64,000 nt of DNA from Microbacterium terrae (GTDB lineage Bacteria > Actinomycetota > Actinomycetes > Actinomycetales > Microbacteriaceae), in NCBI RefSeq assembly GCF_017831975.1, contig NZ_JAFDSS010000001.1, positions 744,001 to 808,000 on the forward strand, read 5' to 3'. Below the pieces are notes generated by a model. It was not told where the DNA came from, did not search any database, and worked only from the letters and a program-made list of their open reading frames with translations. Positions 26,092-34,702 of this stretch are shown here, piece by piece. The translations under genes were made by a program, and so were the position numbers. The stretch's first letter is position 1, and each line of letters begins with the position of its first letter.

Positions 26092-27611
26092 TTGATAGTA
26101 CGGACGCGTATGTCGAAGCGGCGATACGGAGCTTCGACGAGGCGCTGAACCGTGCCGGGTTCCAGACCGTCCGGTGTGGTGACCGGCCTGAGGATTGGGA
26201 GTGGGTTGGGACGGTGGGGAACAATCGCGAATCAGCGATCGTAGTCCTGGCTAGCGACTTCCCATTCGCCGCTCCGAGTGTTGTTCTGCCACAAAGATCT
26301 GATCAGATCAACTGGCATCAGATGCCGGATGGGTCCCTGTGCCTTTGGGACGCTCATTCGAAGGGCAATCAGCCGTGGCTTGACGGCGATGGGCTTATCG
26401 CGCGGGTCGAGGAGTGGATAGTTCGTGCCGACGCCGGCTGGGTCGATGACATGCCGCAACTTGACCTCGAAGCGTACAACAACATATGGCTGGAGATCCG
26501 CGACGACCATTTGTTCGCGCCCATGTTGGTTATCGACGATTGGGATCAGATAGCCGGAGGTTGGTTCCAGGCAACTCCACCGGACCAGAACGGTCTGATG
26601 AGTGTTACGGGGGCTCAGCTATTGGAGCCACCTATGCCGGCGCCGCCGCGTAACAAGAAGAAACGACGCTCGGGGACAGTTCGGCAGAGTCGACCGAACA
26701 AGTTCCTCAACGGGATCGCCATTGACCTCGGGAGCGTGACGAAGCCGTTCGTCTTCACCGAGCAGATAGCAGAGGAAGCAGGGGTCAACGGTCCTCTGAT
26801 CGTCGCGATGCTGGAGGCGGGGCGGCCAGTTCTGTTTGCCGCTCGTTACACGCGTGACGAGGCTGTGGGCTTCATTGGCTTCTGGTTCGAACTCAATAAG
26901 GACGGCGGCATTCGCCGGTGCTTCCCCGTGGCCGAACGCCGACATGCGCAGCAAAGACGAACCGGATGGCATGCCGCGGCGCTCGCAGATCGCAAGGTAT
27001 CCGTCGTCGGTGCCGGGAGCATAGGCTCGCACCTCGCCGACCTTCTTCACCGAAGCGGCGTAACCGACCTTACTGTCCACGACTTCGACACTTTGTTGCC
27101 CGGAAACCTCACACGTCATGCCGCTTCTCCAGCATTCATAGGCGCCCCGAAGACGACCGCAGTGAAAGAAACGGCTAGCCTGCGAACGCCGGATCACCCG
27201 ATCAAGATTGCTTCTTCGGTACGAGGGCTGAGCGATGCGGTGCAGCTGTTGCGCGACCAGGACCTCGTAATCGACTGCACGGGTGATCGTCTCACCTGGC
27301 AACTCTTGCTTGCCGCCGCCGACGTAACCGAACGCTCGTTCCTGCACGTCGCTGTCATCGGGCACGGGCAAGTGGGTCGGGTTGACATCTGCCCCCCGCT
27401 GGAAGGTGCAGATCCCGTCCCCGCGAGCATTGTCCAGCCCCTCGAGGTAATGGCGTGGGAGGCGGGCTGCGGTGACCCTGTCAGCCCTACACCACCATCC
27501 GCTGTAGCGGAGACTGCAGCAATGGGCGCTCGCTTCGCCATCAGGATGCTAGCCGGGGAACCGGTACCTCCGAGCGGAGAGTCACGCGAGCTGTTCCCTG
27601 TTATCACATGA
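26088..27611 (+). CDS. cap2: CBASS Cap2, ubiquitin-ligase-like E2-E1 fusion
   Basis: A 507-aa protein. An N-terminal E2-like domain has the catalytic Cys in PDGSLCLWD (C85). The C-terminal E1/ThiF adenylation domain has the nucleotide loop VSVVGAGSIGSHLADLL (about 304-320), VHDFDTLLPGNLTRH and IDCTGD, with the E1 Cys in WEAGCGDP (C461). Cap2 conjugates the CD-NTase C-terminus to cellular targets and so primes the cyclase. ATGA overlaps on both sides (CD-NTase before, Cap3 after) show tight translational coupling. Confidence 0.92.
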   Translation: MIDSTDAYVEAAIRSFDEALNRAGFQTVRCGDRPEDWEWVGTVGNNRESAIVVLASDFPFAAPSVVLPQRSDQINWHQMPDGSLCLWDAHSKGNQPWLDGDGLIARVEEWIVRADAGWVDDMPQLDLEAYNNIWLEIRDDHLFAPMLVIDDWDQIAGGWFQATPPDQNGLMSVTGAQLLEPPMPAPPRNKKKRRSGTVRQSRPNKFLNGIAIDLGSVTKPFVFTEQIAEEAGVNGPLIVAMLEAGRPVLFAARYTRDEAVGFIGFWFELNKDGGIRRCFPVAERRHAQQRRTGWHAAALADRKVSVVGAGSIGSHLADLLHRSGVTDLTVHDFDTLLPGNLTRHAASPAFIGAPKTTAVKETASLRTPDHPIKIASSVRGLSDAVQLLRDQDLVIDCTGDRLTWQLLLAAADVTERSFLHVAVIGHGQVGRVDICPPLEGADPVPASIVQPLEVMAWEAGCGDPVSPTPPSAVAETAAMGARFAIRMLAGEPVPPSGESRELFPVIT

Positions 27612-28072
27612 CCAAGAAACTCACTCTTGCAGGGGCCGCCTGGCGAGCATTGCAGGTGGCGGGCGCGCAATCGCTTCCGCGTGAGATCGGCGGTCTACTG
27701 CTTGGGCACTACGCCGAAGCTGGGCCACATGTCACTGAAATTCGTGTTGTTCCCGACCCGCGCGCTACTCGAATCCGATACCGCCGAGACGCCATGACAG
27801 CAGAACGCATTCTCGACTCCAGCGTCCGCGCGGACGATACCGGCGTCCTTGGCTACCTCGGTGAATGGCACACCCATCCTCTGCCCTTTGGCCCAAGCGC
27901 TACCGATGTCCTAGCAACTCGCCGACTTGCCATCGCCGGAGGTCACGACATCGCGCTTCTGGTACTGGCAAAGGGTGCCCGAGGATGGACTGGCCACGCA
28001 CTCAACGCCGACTCGGCCGGCAACGTAGAAGAGCTCACTCTAACTGTCGAAGGAATCGACAATGACGAATAG
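27608..28072 (+). CDS. cap3: CBASS Cap3, JAB/JAMM isopeptidase
   Basis: A 154-aa metalloprotease with the complete JAMM set: E26 in PREIGGLLLG, H88 and H90 in GEWHTHP, then S97 and D100 in GPSATD. Cap3 removes the CD-NTase from its conjugates and thus tunes the system. It starts 4 nt inside the end of cap2 and overlaps nucC by 11 nt. Together with cap2 it defines the operon as type II CBASS. Confidence 0.92.
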   Translation: MTKKLTLAGAAWRALQVAGAQSLPREIGGLLLGHYAEAGPHVTEIRVVPDPRATRIRYRRDAMTAERILDSSVRADDTGVLGYLGEWHTHPLPFGPSATDVLATRRLAIAGGHDIALLVLAKGARGWTGHALNADSAGNVEELTLTVEGIDNDE

Positions 28073-28817
28073 CAACAGATTGCGGACGGCGTTCCTGGCG
28101 AAGCAGAACCACCTACTCGCCGCGTTGGAGATAGTGCCAGACTTGACCGGGCACGGAACGACGATTGGCGATGACTACGAGGCCAACTGGGCGCGGGTAC
28201 TTCGCGAGTTCTTGCCTGCACGGTACGGGATTGCCAAGGGGCAGGTGATGGACTCGCAGGGAGGCATCAGCGACCAGATTGACCTGCTGATCTACGACGC
28301 TCAGTACACTCCGCTACTCGCCAGGACCGCGAACGGGGATCTGTTTGTGCCAGCGGAAGCCGTGTACGCGGCTTTTGAAGTAAAGCAAGAAATGAACAAG
28401 CAGTTCATGGAGTACGCCGGGAGCAAGATCGCTAGTGTTCGCGAACTGCACCGTACTTCGGTCGAGGTGCCCTTCGCGGCTGGGACATACCCGCCGAAGC
28501 CGCCTATACCAATTCTTGGAGGCCTCCTTACGACGCGCAACGGCTGGGCGGACCTGGAAGGCGAGGCTGCTGTACAGGCTGTACTCAGCCTGAGCGGTTC
28601 TCGCCAGGTTGATATCGGCTGCGCTTTGCGAGGAGTCGCATTCAACCGCCGGAACGAGAACACGGCAGATACACCCGAGTACAGCGAACCAGACATGACT
28701 CTGATGTTCTTCCTCGTCCGGCTATTCGGCCGCTTACAAGAGGTAGGGGCCGTGGCAGCGGTCGACGTCGATGCGTATATGAGCGCGCTCGATCTAGGCG
28801 ATGAGCCTGGCAGCTAA
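28062..28817 (+). CDS. nucC: CBASS effector NucC, cyclic-trinucleotide-activated DNA endonuclease
   Basis: A 251-aa protein with the NucC signature regions: FLPARYGIAKGQVMDSQG, a PD-(D/E)XK site (SDQIDLLIYD with D74; VYAAFEVKQ with E106 and K108), ASVRELHRTS, and AGTYPPKPPIPILGGLL, then the C-terminal AVDVDAYMSAL. NucC is known to form trimers that assemble into hexamers on binding cyclic tri-AMP and shred chromosomal DNA. The match was made by eye against remembered NucC sequence. It overlaps cap3 by 11 nt. Cytoplasmic; abortive-infection effector. Confidence 0.87.
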   Translation: MTNSNRLRTAFLAKQNHLLAALEIVPDLTGHGTTIGDDYEANWARVLREFLPARYGIAKGQVMDSQGGISDQIDLLIYDAQYTPLLARTANGDLFVPAEAVYAAFEVKQEMNKQFMEYAGSKIASVRELHRTSVEVPFAAGTYPPKPPIPILGGLLTTRNGWADLEGEAAVQAVLSLSGSRQVDIGCALRGVAFNRRNENTADTPEYSEPDMTLMFFLVRLFGRLQEVGAVAAVDVDAYMSALDLGDEPGS

Positions 28818-28922
28818 CCTCGCCGTGTCCCGCGAGATGGCACCACAACGCTGTCCGCCTGAATCGTCCACCCGGCTTCATCTAGCCTGCGAGTCTGGTA
28901 CTTGACGACGAGGAGTGACGAC

Positions 28923-30224
28923 ATGCCCGACACCGCCATCAACCCCCGCGACCCTGTGTTCGTCTCGTATCGCCACTCGGACGGAATCGCGCTGGCAGCG
29001 GAACTCACTTGGTTGCTACGTGCGGCTGGTATTCCAGTCTGGCGGGACGTCGACGACCTCCCACCGGGTGATACTGACGCCCGCCTGCAACAGGCCATCG
29101 ACGAGGGCATCTCCGGAGCCGTGATCATCATCACCCCGCAAATCGCTGACAGCCGAGTCGTCCGAGAAGTCGAGGCCCCCCGGCTCCTCCGCCTTCACCG
29201 GTCCTCGCCCCAATTCGCGTTGGGAATCGTGAATGCCATACAGACCTCCACCGGCGTCGTTGATTACGACGCCCCAGATCGTGTCCTCGGGATGGAGCGC
29301 CCTGAGCTCAGGAGCGTTGATCAGAAGAGCGCGAGCCGGCTGGGGCTAGTGACGATGGCCCGGCAGATGTTGTGGCACCGAATCGCAGCGATCCGGCCGC
29401 TACTTTCCGCGAGCGGTGGTGAGCTGCGGCTATCGCTCCAGACCAGAAACACGCCGCAGGTGTATGACCGCACCGACGCTGATCTCGACATCCGGATCCG
29501 CCCCTCCGCGCACGAGAAGCTTCCAAGTGCACATGGACTAGAGGACTTCGCGGAAACTGCGCAGTTCCTCCCAGACGCGGTCACACGGGCTGGCGCGAAC
29601 GGCGTACGCATCGAAGGCGGCGCGCACCTGTCCGTCTCCATCGCGATCGGTGCGGCCATACCCTCCACCAGAGTCGGCCCGATGACCGTTGTTGATGGCA
29701 GGGGCGTCCACTGGGTCAGCTCCACCGAACCTCAACTACCCGACGAGCCACGACTTCGAATAGTTCGTGAATCCACGATCCCGTCTACCGCGCCGGCTCC
29801 CGGACGCCCGGACGTCGCCGCCTACATCGATCTTCAACATCCCCGAAGCGACGCCGCTTTCGACAATTACCTCACGGAGCACGCCGCCGAACTCGTAGCC
29901 TGGCAACACCTTGCCCCCACGCGCACCGGGTTGCTCGACGCGGCGGACGGGGGAACCATCGCCGCAGAAGCCGTCGCGCACATTCGAGAGCTCTCCATGA
30001 CGAACGGGAACGCGGTAGTTCACCTGATGGTGCGCGGGCCGTTCGGCCTCGCCGTGCTGATAGGCAGGCTCACGAACACTCTCCGCGTCGTTGCGTACGA
30101 GTGGACTGACTCCGACGCCCCAGATGGTACTTTCATGCCTCCTCGATATGAGCCCATTGTGCAATTGCGCGCGTCGACGCCGGCCGGAGTGATCGAACGC
30201 GTCATCGTCGCCGACGCGGAGTGA
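28923..30224 (+). CDS. CBASS effector TIR-SAVED (NADase with cyclic-nucleotide sensor)
   Basis: A 433-aa protein. The N-terminal TIR domain (about 10-150) has FVSYRHSDG, IPVWRDVDDLPPGD, SGAVIIITP and a downstream Glu pair in SRVVREVEAP, one of which is probably catalytic for NAD+ cleavage. The C-terminal SAVED domain (about 200-433) includes HLSVSIAIGAAIPSTRVGPM, and senses cyclic tri- or tetranucleotides. ATG 28923 is chosen for AGGAG at 28911-28915. It sits 105 bp after nucC, so it may be expressed separately. TIR-SAVED proteins polymerise on ligand binding and deplete NAD+. Confidence 0.9.
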   Translation: MPDTAINPRDPVFVSYRHSDGIALAAELTWLLRAAGIPVWRDVDDLPPGDTDARLQQAIDEGISGAVIIITPQIADSRVVREVEAPRLLRLHRSSPQFALGIVNAIQTSTGVVDYDAPDRVLGMERPELRSVDQKSASRLGLVTMARQMLWHRIAAIRPLLSASGGELRLSLQTRNTPQVYDRTDADLDIRIRPSAHEKLPSAHGLEDFAETAQFLPDAVTRAGANGVRIEGGAHLSVSIAIGAAIPSTRVGPMTVVDGRGVHWVSSTEPQLPDEPRLRIVRESTIPSTAPAPGRPDVAAYIDLQHPRSDAAFDNYLTEHAAELVAWQHLAPTRTGLLDAADGGTIAAEAVAHIRELSMTNGNAVVHLMVRGPFGLAVLIGRLTNTLRVVAYEWTDSDAPDGTFMPPRYEPIVQLRASTPAGVIERVIVADAE

Positions 30225-30734
30225 TTCGATCGCATGGGCCTGAATGAACTTGACAAGGCCAGACGTCGCTACACGCAAGCGAGTCCCTCAGTGGGCCGCG
30301 CCGGGATCGCGGGCGTCAACGGGCGTCGGCGCACTGAGTGGACCCCTCGCCCTAGTTTTGCTGGCAAAGCTGGAGTATCGATCCTCGACATGTCGGGATG
30401 AACCTCTTGCGGGATTGCTTACCGTGATCGGCCGTTCGATTCGCAGAGACCCGCGCGGCGGTTCGCGCGTCCCAGTCGAAGCCTCCAGCGTCTTGGGAGC
30501 CGAGTACCCGCACTTGCGTTGTCGTGTCGCGCCGAATCATGAATTGCGGATCAACGTCGCCGTGGGACGCCGCCCCTGAGTTGAGGCCGAAAGCGTTGTC
30601 TCCAACGCGCCGTCAGCGGCGATTCCACCGTCGAGGCGATGGTTCTTCTGCCGACGGCGCGCCCCGCCATAGCACGCCGCCGAGAGTCGCTATCGTCTCA
30701 CGGGGAACACCGGAACCAGCCCACTGGGGGACCT
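30225..30734. other. Intergenic region without a recognisable gene
   Basis: About 510 bp. A 111-codon frame at 30244-30579 lacks coding character (Arg/Ser-rich, no ribosome site, no family). Nothing else is supported. Confidence 0.4.
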
Positions 30735-31067
30735 ATGGAGCTTCACAACCATGATGAGATCATCCGCGCGATTGAGTCGCGGCGCGAGGTAGCGGTAACC
30801 TTCCGCTCGAAGGAGGATGGTGGAGCCGTTCTAACGCGACGCAGCGCGCCGATGGACTTCGCTCCTAGTACCCGCGCTCACGACAAGACGCCCCGGTACC
30901 ACTTCTGGGACTTCGAGAGCGACGGTCCGTACAGCCACACGTTGTCCCTGCTCGCCGGGCAGATCATCGAGGTAGAGGTGCTCGAGACCACCTTCGACCC
31001 GGAGACCTTTGTTACCTGGAAGACGAGCTGGACAATCTCGCGTTCGAGTTGGGGGCAACACAACTGA
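30735..31067 (+). CDS. WYL-like small protein
   Basis: A 110-aa protein. The pattern EIIRAIESRREVAVTFRSKE, then a charged strand with RRSAPMDFAPS, then HTLSLLAGQIIEVEVLE and FDPETFVTWKTSW resembles a stand-alone WYL domain, a ligand-sensing module often found beside phage-defence operons. It lacks an HTH, so it cannot bind DNA by itself in the usual way. ATG at 30735 follows GGGGGA. The assignment is by pattern only. Confidence 0.55.
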   Translation: MELHNHDEIIRAIESRREVAVTFRSKEDGGAVLTRRSAPMDFAPSTRAHDKTPRYHFWDFESDGPYSHTLSLLAGQIIEVEVLETTFDPETFVTWKTSWTISRSSWGQHN

Positions 31068-31219
31068 TCCCCCAAGGGCAGTCAACCGTGGTTGCGCCGC
31101 CGTGGGTCGCCACCAGGCAAATCGGCGTGCCATGACCGAAGGCCTACCACTCCCGTTCACCGCCCGCTGAATGACGCGGCTCGACGGTCCGGCTTACGCA
31201 CGACGATCGGACAAGAGTT

Positions 31220-31762
31220 CTACGCGAGGCGCTCGTCGCTCATGACGAAGCTCCTAACCGTTCGATTGAGCAGCACCCAGACCTTGCGTTTCTCGTTCTC
31301 CGTGAAGTCGTGGCGCTGATTGAACAGGTCAAGCAGGAACTTGTAGTCGTTGTCTCCATTCGATCTGTTGTACTCGTTGGCAGGAAACGCGCCATTCTGC
31401 CACAGGTCGGCCAGCAGAGCTCGTGAGAAGTACTCGCTCGTGAGTTCGACGCGCTCGCCCTTGGCAAAAGCCGCTCGCAGGTCAAAGAGTCGGCGCAGTA
31501 CAGCGACAGTGGCATCAAGCTCTTCAACCTCGAACAGATTGACGCAGCTACTCCCAATCGGAAAGAGAGTCTGCTGGGTCTGCCGATTGTGAATCGTGTA
31601 GAGGTAGACGAGTCCAGTCTTTCCACACACGCAGATCCCGGTAGCTCGCGGGTCTTCCTCGACACTCACCACCTCCCATTCCTCGACAGCCTGTGCCCAG
31701 CGAGCCGCGAGGGACGCTTCGATGACGGCACTGCGCAATGCTCCGAAGTTGTGTGTACTCAT
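31220..31762 (-). CDS. Cysteine-containing hypothetical protein of mobile elements
   Basis: A 180-aa protein. The core ICVCGKTGLVYLYTIHNRQ, then QTLFPIGSSCVNLFEVEEL has three cysteines (CxC and a later C) in a layout I have seen in hypothetical proteins of phages and integrative elements of Gram-positive bacteria; a metal site is possible. The C-terminus is helical (YKFLLDLFNQRHDFTENE). ATG 31762 has AGAGGGA upstream. Function unknown. Confidence 0.6.
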   Translation of the reverse strand: MSTHNFGALRSAVIEASLAARWAQAVEEWEVVSVEEDPRATGICVCGKTGLVYLYTIHNRQTQQTLFPIGSSCVNLFEVEELDATVAVLRRLFDLRAAFAKGERVELTSEYFSRALLADLWQNGAFPANEYNRSNGDNDYKFLLDLFNQRHDFTENEKRKVWVLLNRTVRSFVMSDERLA

Positions 31763-31919
31763 ATGTTCCCTCTGGCGTCCTAACGGTGAGTCGCAAGTTG
31801 TTGCCCCAGTGGTCGACAGGCTGCGGGCCAAGCTGCCGCCAGAGCCACGATCGGCCCGAATCGACGGTCCGCATGCGGGAGCACCCTCGCAGACCGGAGG
31901 CCGCCGCGACGGCGACAGA

Positions 31920-32294
31920 CTATTGAGTCAAACGACGGGCCGTGCGCTCAAGCAGATCCGCATCATCCTCGCTCAGCTGATCGAGCAGCGGAGCGAGTCG
32001 GTGCACTCGTGGCGAGTACTCGCCGAGCGTTTCGACGCCATAAAAGTCCATCACGACCATTCTTCCGACCTGGTCGGGCGTGACGCCGAGCAGCTTTGCA
32101 AACCCCGCGAATTCGGCCCTAGTCGGCGGCCCGACGCGGCCTGCGCCGCCCGTTCCCCATGCGCCGTTCTCGGTCATGTTTTTGATCCAACTGAACGAGC
32201 GTGCCTGGTCCGCACCGACGGACATGCTGACCCAGTCCCTGCCGCTGTCATGAATCTTCTTGAGGGCGTCCTGAAACGGTGTGCTCGAACTCAT
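31920..32294 (-). CDS. Small protein with a possible XRE-like helix-turn-helix
   Basis: A 124-aa protein. The middle part (RSFSWIKNMTENGAWG, then PTRAEFAGFAKLLGVTPDQV) reads like a degenerate Cro/CI-type HTH in which GVTPDQV is the end of the domain. The C-terminal helix (RLAPLLDQLSEDDADLLERT) may mediate dimerisation. It could be a regulator of neighbouring island genes; this is a weak inference. The next 230 bp toward 32530 hold no gene. Confidence 0.55.
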   Translation of the reverse strand: MSSSTPFQDALKKIHDSGRDWVSMSVGADQARSFSWIKNMTENGAWGTGGAGRVGPPTRAEFAGFAKLLGVTPDQVGRMVVMDFYGVETLGEYSPRVHRLAPLLDQLSEDDADLLERTARRLTQ

Positions 32295-32529
32295 CCAGTC
32301 AGGCTATCGCATGATTGCCCATTCCAATAGGTTGATTCTCCAGCTCACTCATTCGACCAGTGCATCGGCTCACCCGCCTGTTTGAAGGCCATGGCTTTGG
32401 TGGTCAGTCGAGGGGAGGCTACGACACCCTCGCCGGCGACTAGCGGCGGAGCGGCCATCAACACACCGCCAGGGGTTCCCGAGACCCAACGACGCGGGTC
32501 GGGCGTGGCCGAGGACCGACGGCGGCGTC

Positions 32530-33033
32530 TCATGCCTCCTGATTGGCGGGAACGGTTGGGTCCGGGGCCACATCAACAGACGACTGCGAGTTATGCGGGG
32601 TGAGCCAGTCTCGGATCTTGAACACGAGTCCGATTATGAAGAGCGCGACGCCGATAAGCGCGAAGATGATGCCGCCGAAAACGAGCCCGCCAAGGACGCT
32701 CTGGAAGAGCGACTGCCACGCGCCGGCATCACCTCCGAGCACGAGCGAGGCGACCACCGCGATTAAGTAGCCGCCCAAGACGTACATGTAGGCCACTGTG
32801 AATACGCCCAAGGGCTCTCGTTGAGATCCGTAAGCGATCGCGACCCGGGTTCGTCTGCTTTCAAGCGCATGTCGAGCTTCACCGGCCGGCAGCTTGTCGA
32901 TGATCGAGTTCAGGGCAGCAAGTTCCTTGGCCACGCGCGGTTCGTTGCGCGCGGCTAGTACTCCCACGAGGCCGACTACGGCTGCCGCCAGAGCAGCCAA
33001 GCCGGCGATCAGAGCAACGGCGACGTCGTTCAC
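32530..33033 (-). CDS. Multi-helix membrane protein
   Basis: A 167-aa protein with an N-terminal transmembrane helix (VALIAGLAALAAAVVGLVGV), a cytoplasmic charged segment (residues of about 30-70), and three further hydrophobic helices (VFTVAYMYVLGGYLIAVVAS; LFQSVLGGLVFGGIIFALIG; ALFIIGLVFKI). GTG 33033 lies 7 nt after a TAGGCT box (33041-33046), so it is probably leaderless. No family was recognised. Confidence 0.65.
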   Translation of the reverse strand: MNDVAVALIAGLAALAAAVVGLVGVLAARNEPRVAKELAALNSIIDKLPAGEARHALESRRTRVAIAYGSQREPLGVFTVAYMYVLGGYLIAVVASLVLGGDAGAWQSLFQSVLGGLVFGGIIFALIGVALFIIGLVFKIRDWLTPHNSQSSVDVAPDPTVPANQEA

Positions 33034-33418
33034 GACCGTCAGCCTATGCGCGTGACACCGTCAGGCTGACGATCGGCACGCTCTCCATCGTCACCGGTAA
33101 GCATCCTTCTGGTTCCGCCAGACCAACAGGCCGCGTGGGGATGGATCACTGTGCTGACCCGTTCGCTCTTGCGCCTCGGCCGGGACACGAGGCACCTCCG
33201 CAGGGTAGCGGTCGGTCAGGCGTGATTCCCGAACACTCGCAATTGCGGGGACCCCTCGTGGCACCAAGATAAGCGTCGATGGCGGGCCGGCAATCTGCGG
33301 CGGGGCGACGCTTGGGATGATCACCGGTGGTGTTGAGTATGCCGTGGGCACCAGACAGCAGAAACTCTCAACGCGATTCGATCGCTTGGGACGCGGCGCT
33401 AACGATCTAAGAAGGCGT
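33034..33418. other. Intergenic region with a leaderless promoter and no gene
   Basis: TAGGCT at 33041-33046 on the minus strand drives the membrane-protein gene. The remaining 370 bp show no credible coding frame. Confidence 0.4.
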
Positions 33419-33598
33419 TCATGGGACCACGCCGAACGCACGAAGTAGCCCAGCGCGGGGAATCATCCGACGCGGGCCGAGTTGGATCGTGGGGATGGTC
33501 CCGCTCTCGATGCCGAGCTTGATCGTGCGGTAGTCGACGCCAACGAGCTTCGCGGCATCCTTCATCGTCAGAGCCAGGCAATCCTGTGACCGGTTCAT
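33419..33598 (-). CDS. Excisionase-like small DNA-binding protein
   Basis: A 59-aa protein with a MerR/Xis-type winged helix: LTMKDAAKLVGVDYRTIKLG, then IESGTIPTIQLGPRRMIPRA. It lies 1.1 kb from attR, as recombination directionality factors often do. The ATG at 33598 has GGAAGGAAGGG upstream. It is probably the partner of the integrase for excision; it could instead be a plain transcriptional regulator. Confidence 0.7.
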   Translation of the reverse strand: MNRSQDCLALTMKDAAKLVGVDYRTIKLGIESGTIPTIQLGPRRMIPRAGLLRAFGVVP

Positions 33599-33717
33599 CG
33601 CCCTTCCTTCCTGTGAGCCAGCATTGTCAGTCTCCCTTCGTCGCAAGGTACCACACGCGTGAGCCAAGATCGACAGTCTTCTTCGCGAATCTTCGATGAC
33701 CTGGAATAGTGGACTTC

Positions 33718-34362
33718 ATGACAGACGTCGAAGCGTATGACTTCAGCGACGAACGCATCGATCTCGGCAGTGGGGTAACGCTTCCGAAGTCCTGGCGCGC
33801 GCGCGTGTCTGGCGAGCAGGACGTGCCCGGCACGATCACCGTCCGCGTGGAGTGGGATGACACGCTCGGACGCACCGCGGTGGTCTTCGCTGCCCTCGAG
33901 CGCGAAGCGGAAGGTGTCGACATCACCAGCCAGGTGCTCCGCGAGGTGCGAACGCACTGGATCATGACGAGGTCAGCTCTCGATGTCGTCACCGTCAACG
34001 TCAGCTCGGAGGATGGCGACGAACGCGACCGCATTCCAGTGCGCGAGTTTCTCAGCCGGGTGCGGGCGCACGAGGAGCGCGAGCCCTTGGAGTCCCTCCA
34101 CGCTGCAATCTCCGTCTACCGCGTCGCGACGGCAATCAGCTATCCGCCGCTCAAGCTCGTCGCCGACACCCTGCAGATCAGCCAAAGCACCGCGACGCGC
34201 CTCATGAGTCGCGCGCGCGACTCGGGTCTGGCGCCGGAAGTCCGGATCCAGGAGCCGCGGCGGGCGCCGGCGGTCGACCCGTACAACCCGGGCCAGCCAT
34301 TCGACCCTGCGGCGCCACACCGCGGGTCAGCTCAGCCCGGCGGACCGTCAATCGGACGATGA
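33718..34362 (+). CDS. HTH-containing island protein of unknown role
   Basis: About 214 aa from ATG 33718 (GTG 33709 is possible). The N-terminal beta-rich part (ITVRVEWDDTLGRTAVVFAA) is unassigned. A helix-turn-helix follows (PLKLVADTLQISQSTATRLM, then SRARDSG), and the C-terminus is Pro-rich and disordered. It is the last gene of the island, divergent from the excisionase-like gene. A regulator of island maintenance or excision is plausible. Confidence 0.6.
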   Translation: MTDVEAYDFSDERIDLGSGVTLPKSWRARVSGEQDVPGTITVRVEWDDTLGRTAVVFAALEREAEGVDITSQVLREVRTHWIMTRSALDVVTVNVSSEDGDERDRIPVREFLSRVRAHEEREPLESLHAAISVYRVATAISYPPLKLVADTLQISQSTATRLMSRARDSGLAPEVRIQEPRRAPAVDPYNPGQPFDPAAPHRGSAQPGGPSIGR

Positions 34363-34564
34363 GCAGCCAGTCGGTGTTACCGCGGGGTGACCCGATCGGG
34401 GTCAACGGCCTTAGGGGCTGTTTGAGCAGATTGTTCAGTAATCACATTCTATGACGTCCCGCTCTTAGCAATGTGCTCTCTTGATGTTTCTTGCCGCTGG
34501 GCGGATTCCGACGCCGGGATGCCTTACGCCGCGAGCGTCTCGCAGCCTTGATTTTGCGCGGTTC

Positions 34565-34585
34565 TTTGCCCGCATTTTGCCCGCA
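34565..34585 (+). repeat. Tandem 11-bp motif at the island's right end
   Basis: TTTGCCCGCA occurs twice with an 11-bp period, with a weaker third copy (TTTTGCGCGG) just before. It has the same orientation and period as 5987-6008 and lies 118 bp inside attR. Candidate integrase arm sites. The whole stretch 34363-34702 contains no gene. Confidence 0.55.
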
Positions 34586-34679
34586 AACCTGTTCCCACAA
34601 CATGTTCTCGGCCGTTGCGTGATGTCGCGCGAGATCCCGCTAATCCGCGTGATTCCGCGGTTTTTGCAGGTTCCCGCTC

Positions 34680-34700
34680 GATTGAGCATTATGCTCAATC
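34680..34700. repeat. Perfect 21-bp palindrome beside attR
   Basis: GATTGAGCAT and ATGCTCAATC flank a single central T. It ends 2 bp before the attR repeat. In attP it would lie directly next to the crossover core. Confidence 0.7.
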
Positions 34701-34702
34701 GT

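Noticed and set aside
30244..30579. 111-codon plus-strand ORF after the CBASS operon
   Set aside because: No ribosome site, no family, composition typical of non-coding high-GC sequence.
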